Source of the DNA: an uncultured Eubacteriales bacterium
GTDB taxonomy: Bacteria; Bacillota; Clostridia; Christensenellales; CAG-138
Reading direction: 5' to 3'
Assembly (NCBI GenBank): GCA_902768795.1
Contig: CACXMS010000008.1
Location: 1 to 56,507 of the forward strand
DNA length: 56,507 nucleotides
Position 1 is the stretch's first letter, and every line of letters starts with the position of its first letter. The notes under the pieces are model-generated. The model saw only the letters and a list, made by a program, of their open reading frames with translations, was not told the DNA's origin and made no database searches. Position numbers and translations under genes: made by a program. This document shows positions 15,875 to 23,459 of the stretch, piece after piece.

Positions 15875-17133
15875 AACTGTCGTTCGGGTTCGGCGCCGGA
15901 ACGCAAACGGTCGAGGTGCCGGATCACAATTTCATCGGCGAACTGCACGCAAACGACGTAGCGGTTTCGTGCACGGGGGAGGCGGAGGTGCGTCGCGCGC
16001 TTGCCGCCCCCATCGGCTCGCCGCGCCTTCGGGACATCGTGCGGCCCGGGGAAACGGTTGCGATTGTCACGAGCGACGTCACGCGCCCGATGCCGACGCA
16101 TCTTGTCATGCCGGCGCTGCTCGACGAGCTGTATGAAGCGGGCGTTCGCAGGGAGGATATCACGCTCGTATTCGCGCTCGGTTCGCATCGGAAGCAGACC
16201 GAGGCGGAACACCGCCGCCTTGCGGGCGAGCGCGCGTATTCCGAGATCCGGTGTATCGACAGCGATCCGGAGGACTGCGTATCGTACGGATTCACTTCGC
16301 GCGGAACGCCGGTGGATATTTTCCGCGCGGTAGCACAGGCCGATCGCAGGATCTGTCTCGGCAACATCGAATACCATTATTTTGCGGGGTATTCCGGCGG
16401 CGCAAAGGCGATCATGCCCGGCGTTTCCACGCGCGCCGCGATCCAGGCGAACCACAGTCGCATGGTGCTGCCTCAGTGCTGCGCGGGAGCGCTTGAAACG
16501 AACCCGCTGCGGCTCGACATTGAGGAAGCGGGCGCCATGGTCGGCATCGACTTTATCGTGAACGTCGTCCTTTCCGAACACAAGGAGATTTTGAAAGCCG
16601 TCGCCGGAGACGCCGTGGCGGCGCACCGCGCGGGGTGCGCGTTTTTGGACACGCTGTACCGCAAGGAGATTCCCGCCCGCGCGGACATCGTGCTCGTTTC
16701 GCAGGGCGGCGCGCCGAAGGATCTGAACCTGTATCAGACGCAAAAGGCGCTCGACAACGCAAAGCACGCGGTCAAGGACGGCGGCGTGATCATTCTGATC
16801 GGATCCTGCAAAGAGGGACTTGGCGAAAAGACTTTCGAGGAATGGATGACGTCGGCGCCGACGCCGCACAGTCTGATCGAACGTATCGGACGCGAGTTCA
16901 GGCTCGGCGGTCATAAGGCGGCAGCGATCGCGATGGTGCTCGAGCGGTGCGAGATCGACCTCGTTTCCGATCTCGACGACGACTTTGTCCGCTCAATCTT
17001 TCTGGTGCCGCAGCCGTCGGCGCAGGCGGCGCTGGATCACGCGCTGGAAAAATGCGGCAGGGACGCGACGGTCCTTGCCATGCCGTTCGGCGGCTCCACG
17101 CTGCCGACGGTCGCAGTGAAACAGGAATCGTAA
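15871..17133 (+). CDS. LarA-family nickel-pincer 2-hydroxyacid racemase/epimerase; candidate D-malate racemase
   Basis: 420 residues, typical LarA length. LarA enzymes racemise or epimerise alpha-hydroxyacids with a nickel pyridinium dithio-pincer cofactor. Residues matching Lactobacillus LarA: His106 (GSHRKQT), His169 (IEYHYFAGYSGGAK), Lys179 (the lysine that carries the cofactor) and His195 (ANHSRM). SDVTRPMPTH (68-77) is also a family hallmark. Known substrates across the family include lactate, malate and sugar acids. The operon context, with no lactate pathway genes, favours D-malate to L-malate, by inference. Cofactor genes larB, larC and larE are not in the window. Its start overlaps the transketolase stop by 4 nt. 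Confidence 0.88.
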   Translation: MKLSFGFGAGTQTVEVPDHNFIGELHANDVAVSCTGEAEVRRALAAPIGSPRLRDIVRPGETVAIVTSDVTRPMPTHLVMPALLDELYEAGVRREDITLVFALGSHRKQTEAEHRRLAGERAYSEIRCIDSDPEDCVSYGFTSRGTPVDIFRAVAQADRRICLGNIEYHYFAGYSGGAKAIMPGVSTRAAIQANHSRMVLPQCCAGALETNPLRLDIEEAGAMVGIDFIVNVVLSEHKEILKAVAGDAVAAHRAGCAFLDTLYRKEIPARADIVLVSQGGAPKDLNLYQTQKALDNAKHAVKDGGVIILIGSCKEGLGEKTFEEWMTSAPTPHSLIERIGREFRLGGHKAAAIAMVLERCEIDLVSDLDDDFVRSIFLVPQPSAQAALDHALEKCGRDATVLAMPFGGSTLPTVAVKQES

Positions 17134-17152
17134 CCGAAAGGAGTTTTTCAAT

Positions 17153-18061
17153 ATGGCAATGTTCAACAGGGAAAAGGTTTTCCTCGGGATCGCGCCGATC
17201 GGCTGGTGCAACGACGATATGCCCGAGCTCGGCGCGGAGAACACGTTCCGGCAGACCGTCAGCGAAATGGCGCTCGCGGGCTTTACGGGCTGCGAGATCG
17301 GAAACAAGTATCCGAAGGATCCGAAGGAGCTGAAATGGGAGCTGGATCTGAGGGGCATGCGGATCGCAAGCCGCTGGTTCTCCTCGTTTCTTCTGACCAA
17401 GCCGCTCGAGGAGAATCTTGCGGAGTTCAACCGGGAACTCGATTTTCTCGAAGCCGTCGGCGCAAACCGCATCAACGTTTCCGAACAGAGCTATTCGATC
17501 CAGGGGCAGACCGAAACGCCGATCCTGACCGGCAATCATAAGCACGTCATGGACGACGCCGAGTGGGACCGCCTTTGCAAGGGACTCGACGCGCTCGGTA
17601 AGGTTGCCGTGGAACGCGGCTTCAAGCTTTGCTTTCACCATCACATGGGAACGGTCGTGCAGACCGCAGAGGAAACGGATCGCATGATGCAGAACACCGA
17701 TCCGCGCTATGTGTTCCTTTGCTACGATACGGGCCACTTCACGTTTGCGGGCGAGGATCCGCTTCTGATGCTCCAGAAGTACGTGGATCGCGTCGGGCAT
17801 GTGCATCTGAAGGACATGCGGCTTTCGGTCGTCGAGCAGGCACGGCAAAACAACTGGAGCTTTCTGACCGCGGTTCGCAACGGCGCGTTCACGGTTCCCG
17901 GCGACGGCGACGTCGATTTCGATCCGGTGTTCCGGCTGCTTGCGGACGCGAAGTATGAGGGATGGCTGCTGGTCGAAGCCGAGCAGGATCCCGCGAAGGC
18001 GAACCCGCTCGAATACGCGATCAAGGGCCGCCGCTACATTGCCGGGCATACCGGACTGTGA
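17153..18061 (+). CDS. iolE: Inosose dehydratase
   Basis: 302 residues, a TIM-barrel sugar-phosphate isomerase/epimerase-fold enzyme. It dehydrates 2-keto-myo-inositol to 3D-(3,5/4)-trihydroxycyclohexane-1,2-dione. IolE hallmarks are GIAPIGWCNDDMPELG near the N-terminus, FHHHMGTVVQT, CYDTGHFTFAGEDP, VGHVHLKDMR and the C-terminal NGAFTVPGDGDVDFDPVF. Metal ligands are expected in the FHHH, DTGH and HVHLKD segments and a late Glu (LVEAEQDP). RBS AAAGGAG precedes ATG 17153. It is followed directly by iolB, whose ATG lies 9 nt after the stop. Confidence 0.95.
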   Translation: MAMFNREKVFLGIAPIGWCNDDMPELGAENTFRQTVSEMALAGFTGCEIGNKYPKDPKELKWELDLRGMRIASRWFSSFLLTKPLEENLAEFNRELDFLEAVGANRINVSEQSYSIQGQTETPILTGNHKHVMDDAEWDRLCKGLDALGKVAVERGFKLCFHHHMGTVVQTAEETDRMMQNTDPRYVFLCYDTGHFTFAGEDPLLMLQKYVDRVGHVHLKDMRLSVVEQARQNNWSFLTAVRNGAFTVPGDGDVDFDPVFRLLADAKYEGWLLVEAEQDPAKANPLEYAIKGRRYIAGHTGL

Positions 18062-18069
18062 GGCGCTCC

Positions 18070-18861
18070 ATGTATTTTGAAAGGGAACTGCATCGCGGAT
18101 ACAACGCGTATATCGACGCCGCGGCCGATGATCTCGGCACGCAGATGGACGTCGGCCTGCTCGTTCTGGAGGACGGCGATACGTATGAGCTCTTTGAGCC
18201 GGAGAAGGAAACGGCGCTGCTGCTGTTTGCGGGAAAGATTACGCTGACCTATGCGGGCGTCCGGGCGGAATGCGAGCGGGAAGACTGCTTTTATCACGAA
18301 GCGTACTGCCTGCTTGCGCCCCGCAAGACGGCGATCGCGCTGACGGCGCACGGGCACGCGGAGGTTTATGTGCAGCAGACCGTAAACGGGCGCGATTACG
18401 AGCCGGTGCTGTATACGCCCGCGTCGGTGCAGGTGCAGCACGCGGGCGCGAACGGCGAACTGATGGGCTGCATGCGCCGCGAAATCAAGACGTTCTTCGA
18501 CTATGAAAACGCGCCGTTTTCAAACATGGTGCTCGGCGAAGTGCTGAATTTCCCCGGCAGGTGGTCGTCGTACCCGCCGCACCATCATCCGCAGCCGGAG
18601 GTGTATTTCTACCGGTTCGACCATCCCTGCGGCTTCGGTGCGGGGTTTGCCAACGGCGAAATCTACCGCACCGGGCAAAACGGGCTGGCGGTGATCAACA
18701 GCGGCTTCCATTCGCAGGTCGCCGCGCCGGGATACGCCATGTGCTACGCATGGGGCATCCGGCATCTGGACGGCAATCCGTGGCAGAAAACGCGCATCGA
18801 CGATCCGGAGCACGCGTGGCTCTGGAAACCGGACGCCAACGACCATATTTTCAAAGGATAA
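18070..18861 (+). CDS. iolB: 5-deoxy-glucuronate isomerase
   Basis: 263 residues, a bicupin metalloenzyme that converts 5-deoxy-D-glucuronate to 2-deoxy-5-keto-D-gluconate. The diagnostic metal-binding block is [17 protein letters not shown] in the second cupin (three His plus Glu), followed by [24 protein letters not shown]. An [17 protein letters not shown] segment resembles the IolB pattern. Start is ATG 18070, 9 nt after the iolE stop. There is only a weak AGGCG ribosome site, so translation is probably coupled to iolE. Longer in-frame extensions overlap iolE and are not credible. Confidence 0.93.
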   Translation: MYFERELHRGYNAYIDAAADDLGTQMDVGLLVLEDGDTYELFEPEKETALLLFAGKITLTYAGVRAECEREDCFYHEAYCLLAPRKTAIALTAHGHAEVYVQQTVNGRDYEPVLYTPASVQVQHAGANGELMGCMRREIKTFFDYENAPFSNMVLGEVLNFPGRWSSYPPHHHPQPEVYFYRFDHPCGFGAGFANGEIYRTGQNGLAVINSGFHSQVAAPGYAMCYAWGIRHLDGNPWQKTRIDDPEHAWLWKPDANDHIFKG

Positions 18862-18871
18862 GGAGAAGGAT

Positions 18872-20794
18872 ATGAAAACCGTTCGTTTGACCATGGCGCA
18901 GGCATTGGTGCGCTTCCTGGAAAATCAGTACATCGCATACGACGGCGTCGAGCATCCGTTTGTGGAGGGCGTGATCATGCTGCCCGGTCACGGCAACGTC
19001 GTCGGGCTCGGACAGGCGCTCCGGCAGGAGGCGCATCGGCTCAAGGTGTGGCAAGGCAAAAACGAGCAGGGCATGGCGCACACCGCCGTTGCGTTCGCCA
19101 AGCAGATGAAGCGCAAGAAGATCATTGCGGTCACGTCGTCCGTCGGCCCCGGCGCGGCGAACATGGTGACGGCGGCGGCGACGGCGACGGCGAACAACAT
19201 TCCGGTATTGATTCTGCCGGGCGACGTGTACGCCTGCCGCCAGCCGGATCCCGTGCTGCAGCAGATCGAACAGACGCACGACCTTTCGGTCTCGACGAAC
19301 GACGCGTTCCGCGCGGTCTGCCGCTATTGGGACCGTATCGTGCGGCCCGAGCAGCTGATGAGCGCGATGATTTCCGCGTTCCGCACGCTGACGGATCCGG
19401 CGAATACCGGCGCGGTCTGCATTGCGATTCCGCAGGACGTCGAGGGCGAGGCGTACGATTATCCCGAATCGTTCTTCCGGAAGCGCGTGCATCGGCTGGC
19501 GCGGCCGGAGCCGGAGCCGGAGGCGATCGAAGAAGCCGCGGCGGTGATCCGAACCGCGAAAAAACCGCTGCTGATTCTGGGCGGCGGCGTGCGGTACAGC
19601 GAGGCGCATCGGGAATTTCGCGCGTTTGCCGAGGCGACGGGCATTCCGTTCGGAGAAACGCAGGCGGGCAAGAGCGCGCTGCTCTACGATCATCCGCTGA
19701 ACCTCGGCGGCATCGGCGTGACCGGCTGCTCGGCGGCGAACGAGATCGCAAAGGAAGCGGACGTGATCATCGGCGTCGGCACGCGCTATACCGATTTTAC
19801 GACGGCTTCGAAATGGCTGTTCCGGGACGACGCAAAGTTTGTCAACATCAATGTTTCCGCGTTCCAGGCGCTGAAGATGGACGCCGTTCCCGTGGTTGCG
19901 GACGCAAAGCGCGCTTTGCCGGTCCTTCTGAAAGCGCTCGGCGAGTATTGCGCGCCGTATACGACGGAAGTCGAAGCCGCGCGCGAGCGCTGGTTCAAAG
20001 AGCTTTCGCGCCTGCGGGGGATCGCGTACGGCGAGGGGTATGTGCCGGAAGTGAACGACGCGAACGCCGCGTCCGCGGATCGGTTCGCCGTGGATCTTGA
20101 CGCGGTGCTGACGCAGACGGCCGTGCTCGGCGCGATCAATCTTGCGATCGACCCGGACGACGTCGTGATCGGCTCGGCGGGCTCGCTGCCGGGCGATATG
20201 CAGCGCATGTGGTGCGCGCGCGGCGTCGACACGTACAACATGGAGTACGGGTATTCCTGCATGGGGTACGAGGTTTCGGGCGCGCTCGGCGTCAAGTACG
20301 CGATCGGCGACCGCGACGTTTACGCAATGTGCGGCGACGGCAGCTTCATCATGCTGCATTCCGAATTGCTGACCGCGGTGCAGGAGCACAAGAAGATCAA
20401 CATCTGTCTGTTCAACAACGCCTCGTTCGGCTGCATCAACAACCTGCAGGTCGGGCACGGAAACGATACGCTCTGCACCGAGCTGCGGTTCCGCGGCGAG
20501 GACGGAGAGCATTCGGGCAAATTCATGCCGGTGGACTTCGCCATGATCGCCGAGGGGTACGGCGCGAAGGGCTACACAATCCGTTCGCTCGACGAGCTGC
20601 GCGAGGCGATCGCGGACGCAAAGAAGATCGAAGGCCGTCCGGTGCTGTTCGACATCCGCGTGCTGCCCAAGTCGATGACCGAGGGGTACGGCTCGTGGTG
20701 GCGCGTCGGCGATACCGAGGTCTCCGAAAATCCGAAAAACCTCAGGGCATACGAAGACCATCTGAAGCACGTCAAGGACGCGAGAAAGTATTAA
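18872..20794 (+). CDS. iolD: 3D-(3,5/4)-trihydroxycyclohexane-1,2-dione hydrolase
   Basis: 640 residues, a ThDP-dependent enzyme of the acetolactate synthase fold. It opens the inositol-derived ring diketone to 5-deoxy-D-glucuronate. N-terminal IolD signature [18 protein letters not shown], then [20 protein letters not shown]. The C-terminal ThDP motif is [14 protein letters not shown] to [14 protein letters not shown]. The late [20 protein letters not shown] and GYGSWWRVG are also specific. Length matches B. subtilis IolD. RBS AAGGAGAAGG precedes ATG 18872. Last gene of the operon; a terminator follows at 20811. Confidence 0.96.
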   Translation: MKTVRLTMAQALVRFLENQYIAYDGVEHPFVEGVIMLPGHGNVVGLGQALRQEAHRLKVWQGKNEQGMAHTAVAFAKQMKRKKIIAVTSSVGPGAANMVTAAATATANNIPVLILPGDVYACRQPDPVLQQIEQTHDLSVSTNDAFRAVCRYWDRIVRPEQLMSAMISAFRTLTDPANTGAVCIAIPQDVEGEAYDYPESFFRKRVHRLARPEPEPEAIEEAAAVIRTAKKPLLILGGGVRYSEAHREFRAFAEATGIPFGETQAGKSALLYDHPLNLGGIGVTGCSAANEIAKEADVIIGVGTRYTDFTTASKWLFRDDAKFVNINVSAFQALKMDAVPVVADAKRALPVLLKALGEYCAPYTTEVEAARERWFKELSRLRGIAYGEGYVPEVNDANAASADRFAVDLDAVLTQTAVLGAINLAIDPDDVVIGSAGSLPGDMQRMWCARGVDTYNMEYGYSCMGYEVSGALGVKYAIGDRDVYAMCGDGSFIMLHSELLTAVQEHKKINICLFNNASFGCINNLQVGHGNDTLCTELRFRGEDGEHSGKFMPVDFAMIAEGYGAKGYTIRSLDELREAIADAKKIEGRPVLFDIRVLPKSMTEGYGSWWRVGDTEVSENPKNLRAYEDHLKHVKDARKY

Positions 20795-20810
20795 AAACCT
20801 ATATCACAAA

Positions 20811-20850
20811 CGGATCCCCGTCGATTTGATTCGGCAGGGATCCGCTTTTT
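20811..20850 (+). terminator. Terminator of the inositol-type operon
   Basis: CGGATCCC (20811-20818) pairs with GGGATCCG (20837-20844), with a partly paired loop, then CTTTTTG. It may also serve the convergent VanZ-like gene. Confidence 0.88.
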
Positions 20851-20859
20851 GTTTGTGTT

Positions 20860-21366
20860 TCAGTTCGCAAGAAGAAGCAACGCCGTAAATACAAGGAAGA
20901 CAGCCGTTCCCGCGGACGCGATGATGTTCAGAACCTTGTTTAATTTCTCGCGGTTTCGGAACAGCTTTTCGAGGCCGACATAGAGCAGTACGCCGATCAC
21001 GGCGCCCAGAGTGTTCATCATAAGATCCGTAAGATCGGAAACGCCTATTCTGAAAATGTACTGTGCAAGCTCCAGCAGCAAGCTGAATCCAAATCCGGCG
21101 AGAATGGAAAACAGATTCGACTTTCCGAGCATTTTCAGATACAGTCCAAGCGGAATAAAAATGAGGATGTTCTCAAAGACCTCGGAAAAATGGGAATCCA
21201 TTTCGGTGTCATAATGAAACGGAATCAGGTTGACGCGCCGGATCCGATCCAGATACGGGATTTCCGAAATCGCGGACATCTTGAACAGAATGATCCAGAT
21301 CACCGCCAACCCGTAAATGACGGTCAAAACGAGCGTGACCGTTTTTTGCCGCGTTGCTTTCGTCAA
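20860..21366 (-). CDS. VanZ-like membrane protein
   Basis: 168 residues with four membrane spans (roughly 8-28, 60-82, 88-110 and 145-166). The VanZ pattern is NLIPF early, then FENILIFIPLGLYL, LLLELAQYIF, and DLTDLMMNTLGAVIGVLLY. VanZ proteins give low-level teicoplanin resistance in enterococci, but most homologues in Clostridia have no known role. Start is set at TTG 21366 because AAGGAGG lies 8 nt upstream; upstream in-frame codons reach into the neighbouring gene. Same strand as the TSCPD and GPx genes, 31 nt after the former. Confidence 0.85.
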   Translation of the reverse strand: MTKATRQKTVTLVLTVIYGLAVIWIILFKMSAISEIPYLDRIRRVNLIPFHYDTEMDSHFSEVFENILIFIPLGLYLKMLGKSNLFSILAGFGFSLLLELAQYIFRIGVSDLTDLMMNTLGAVIGVLLYVGLEKLFRNREKLNKVLNIIASAGTAVFLVFTALLLLAN

Positions 21367-21397
21367 AGAGGAATCCTCCTTTTTGCACAGGCTTTTT

Positions 21398-21661
21398 TCA
21401 GACGGCCTTTTTCTCCGCATCGGCGGCGGCGCGGACGGCTTTGGCAAGCTGATCGGCGCAGGACGTCGGGCGCGGGCCGCAGGTGTTGCCGAGGAGTTTT
21501 TCTTCGATCTGTTCCGCGCGCATGCCGTTCACCAGCTTGGAAATCGCTTTCAGATTGCCGTTGCAGCCGCCGGTAAAGCGGACGTTCGTGATGACGCCTT
21601 CGTTGACCTCCAGGTCGATCTGCGTCGAGCAGACGCGGCTCGGATGATAGGTATAATGCAT
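21398..21661 (-). CDS. TSCPD-domain protein (TIGR03905-type)
   Basis: 87 residues of a small conserved family. Visible landmarks are the N-terminal YHPSRVCSTQIDLEV, the FTGGCNGNLKAISKLV block with its Gly-Cys, and the C-terminal C-G-P-R-P-T-SCADQLA motif that gives the TSCPD name. The three spaced cysteines could bind metal or iron-sulfur. Function unknown; the domain also occurs at the end of some B12-dependent ribonucleotide reductases. Start is ATG 21661, overlapping the last base of the GPx stop codon, with GGAGGT 6 nt upstream. Confidence 0.85.
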   Translation of the reverse strand: MHYTYHPSRVCSTQIDLEVNEGVITNVRFTGGCNGNLKAISKLVNGMRAEQIEEKLLGNTCGPRPTSCADQLAKAVRAAADAEKKAV

Positions 21662-22134
21662 CAGAGCACCTCCTTCACTTTTTCCGCCAGCTTTTCGGGC
21701 GTGACCGTCGGCGCGAAGCGCTCCACGACGTTGCCTTCGCGGTCGATCAGAAACTTCGTGAAATTCCATTTGATGGCGCTGCCCAAAACACCGCCCTTTT
21801 GCTTTTTCAGCCAGGTATAGAGCGGCGATTCTTTATCCCCGTTGACCTCGATCTTTTTGAACTGCGGGAACGAAACGTCATAGCGCAGCTTGCAGAAGCT
21901 GACGATCTCCTCCTCGGTGCCCGGCGCCTGATGACCGAACTGGTTGCACGGGAAGTCCAGAATCTCGAACCCCTGCCCGTTCAGCTCGCGGTACAGCGCT
22001 TCCAGACCTTCGTATTGCGGCGTGAAGCCGCAGCCCGTCGCGGTGTTGACGATCAAAAGCACCTTGCCCCGGTATTCGGCGAGCGAAACGTCCTTTCCGC
22101 GGATGTCCTTTACGGTAAAATCATACAGTCCCAT
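21661..22134 (-). CDS. Cysteine-type glutathione peroxidase family protein
   Basis: 157 residues, the usual bacterial GPx length. It reduces hydroperoxides, probably using thioredoxin in such bacteria. Thioredoxin-fold motifs: VNTATGCGFTPQYEGL with the peroxidatic Cys in place of selenocysteine, LDFPCNQFGHQAPGT with the catalytic Gln and a second Cys, and IKWNFTKFLIDREG with the WNFxKF Trp/Asn pair. RBS AAGGAG precedes ATG 22134. It has its own promoter and leads a three-gene minus-strand unit. A defence enzyme against peroxide in a probable anaerobe. Confidence 0.94.
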   Translation of the reverse strand: MGLYDFTVKDIRGKDVSLAEYRGKVLLIVNTATGCGFTPQYEGLEALYRELNGQGFEILDFPCNQFGHQAPGTEEEIVSFCKLRYDVSFPQFKKIEVNGDKESPLYTWLKKQKGGVLGSAIKWNFTKFLIDREGNVVERFAPTVTPEKLAEKVKEVL

Positions 22135-22172
22135 ACGTTCTCCTTCTTTCCGTCTGATATTATTTATCCTTT

Positions 22173-22200
22173 ATTGTATCGGCTTTTTGCGATCTGTCAA
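22173..22200 (-). promoter_or_regulatory. Sigma-A promoter of the GPx gene
   Basis: On the minus strand TTGACA (22200-22195), 16-nt spacer, TACAAT (22178-22173), 39 nt before the start codon. Confidence 0.85.
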
Positions 22201-22245
22201 GGGGAGAGAGAGCGGCAAACCGGCGCAATATCGCGCGCGTTTCTG

Positions 22246-22274
22246 TTGCAAAACGGCGGAAAGTATATTATACT
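22246..22274 (+). promoter_or_regulatory. Promoter of the TIR-LRR pair
   Basis: TTGCAA (22246-22251), 17-nt spacer, TATACT (22269-22274), 43 nt before ATG 22318. Confidence 0.7.
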
Positions 22275-22317
22275 GAAACAAAGAACCGTTTTCGACGGAA
22301 TCGGCGCGGAGGCCGTT

Positions 22318-23448
22318 ATGAGTGAACCGAAAAACCGACCGTACAAGACATACGCCGGCACAGCCCCGTATGCGTTTATCAGCTACGCGCACGCGGACGC
22401 GGACCGCGTTCTGCCCGTGATCGGCGCCCTGGACGCCGACCGGTATCGCCTGTGGTACGACGCGGGCATCGAGGCGGGCACAAACTGGCCGGAGGTCGTC
22501 GCTTCGCATTTGCTTCATGCGGACGCCGTTGTTTTTTTCGTCTCCGAAGGGTTCCTTCGTTCACAGAACTGTCTGCGCGAAGCGCACTATGCCGTTTCGG
22601 AACGCAAGCCGATGCTCTGCGTTTTTCTGGAGGACGTCGCTTTGCCGAACGACCTTGCCATGCAGTTTTCCACGGCGCAGGTGATCCGCGCGCAGGCGCT
22701 TTCGCCCGAGCGGATTGCGGGGGAAACGGAATCGCAGCTCGGGCCGGCGTTTCTCGGCGACGGCGTGACCGGCTATGAAACCGTTCGCGTGAAGAATCGT
22801 TCGAAAAACGTCTGGCGCGTCGTTTCGCTCGTTTTTGCCGCGTTCTTTCTGCTGTCCGTTCTGCTTTCCGTCGGGTACTTTGCGAACTGGTTTCCGGCGT
22901 TTGGCGTAAAAACCGTTTCGGCCGATGTGCAAACCGCCGGAGAAACGGAAGAAACCGTTGAGGTCACAGAGTTTAAGGACAGCGTGAGCCGCGACATTCT
23001 GCTTCGCGCGTACGAGGGCGAGTCGCTGTATCTGTGCGGCAATACGCTCGTTTCCGAATCCGCCGCGATCCGGTATCGGGACGGCGAATGGTACGTTCTG
23101 GATACGCGGATCGAGCCGGGACGCTCCAAAGGCGTGCCGGACGCGATCCTTCAAAAAACGTCCGTCCGGTATCTCGCGCTTGTCAACGAGGGGATCGAAT
23201 CGTTCGACGCGCTCGCCGCGATGCCGCAGCTGGTGTATCTGGACGTCAGCGGGAACCCGGTGCGCGATCTTTCGTTCCTGCGCTCGCTCGGCGCGCTGAA
23301 AACGCTGAAACTGATCGGCGTGACGGCGGAGGACTGGTCCGTGCTGCGGGAGCTGCCCGCGCTGGAAGCCGTGTATGTGGATTATGAATCGGCGAAACCG
23401 GTTCTGGAGCTGCTCGGCGATACCGCTGTGGATATCATTGTCAAATAA
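22318..23448 (+). CDS. TIR-domain membrane protein with extracytoplasmic LRR-like repeats (1)
   Basis: 376 residues. Residues 17-110 form a TIR domain: YAFISYAHADADR, RLWYDAGIEAGTNW (Asp48), then VVFFVSEGFLRSQNCLREAHYA, where Glu88 is the position of the catalytic Glu of NAD-cleaving TIRs. A basic stretch (KNRSKN) precedes one membrane span (166-187), predicting the TIR inside and the rest outside. The outer part carries a few leucine-rich-like repeats at about 275-345 (LVYLDVSGNPVRDLSFLRSL). Start ATG 22318 has GGAGG upstream. The gene is 11 nt before a second protein of the same design. Role unknown: sensing with TIR output, perhaps NAD signalling or defence. Confidence 0.82.
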   Translation: MSEPKNRPYKTYAGTAPYAFISYAHADADRVLPVIGALDADRYRLWYDAGIEAGTNWPEVVASHLLHADAVVFFVSEGFLRSQNCLREAHYAVSERKPMLCVFLEDVALPNDLAMQFSTAQVIRAQALSPERIAGETESQLGPAFLGDGVTGYETVRVKNRSKNVWRVVSLVFAAFFLLSVLLSVGYFANWFPAFGVKTVSADVQTAGETEETVEVTEFKDSVSRDILLRAYEGESLYLCGNTLVSESAAIRYRDGEWYVLDTRIEPGRSKGVPDAILQKTSVRYLALVNEGIESFDALAAMPQLVYLDVSGNPVRDLSFLRSLGALKTLKLIGVTAEDWSVLRELPALEAVYVDYESAKPVLELLGDTAVDIIVK

Positions 23449-23459
23449 CAGGAGGGAGT

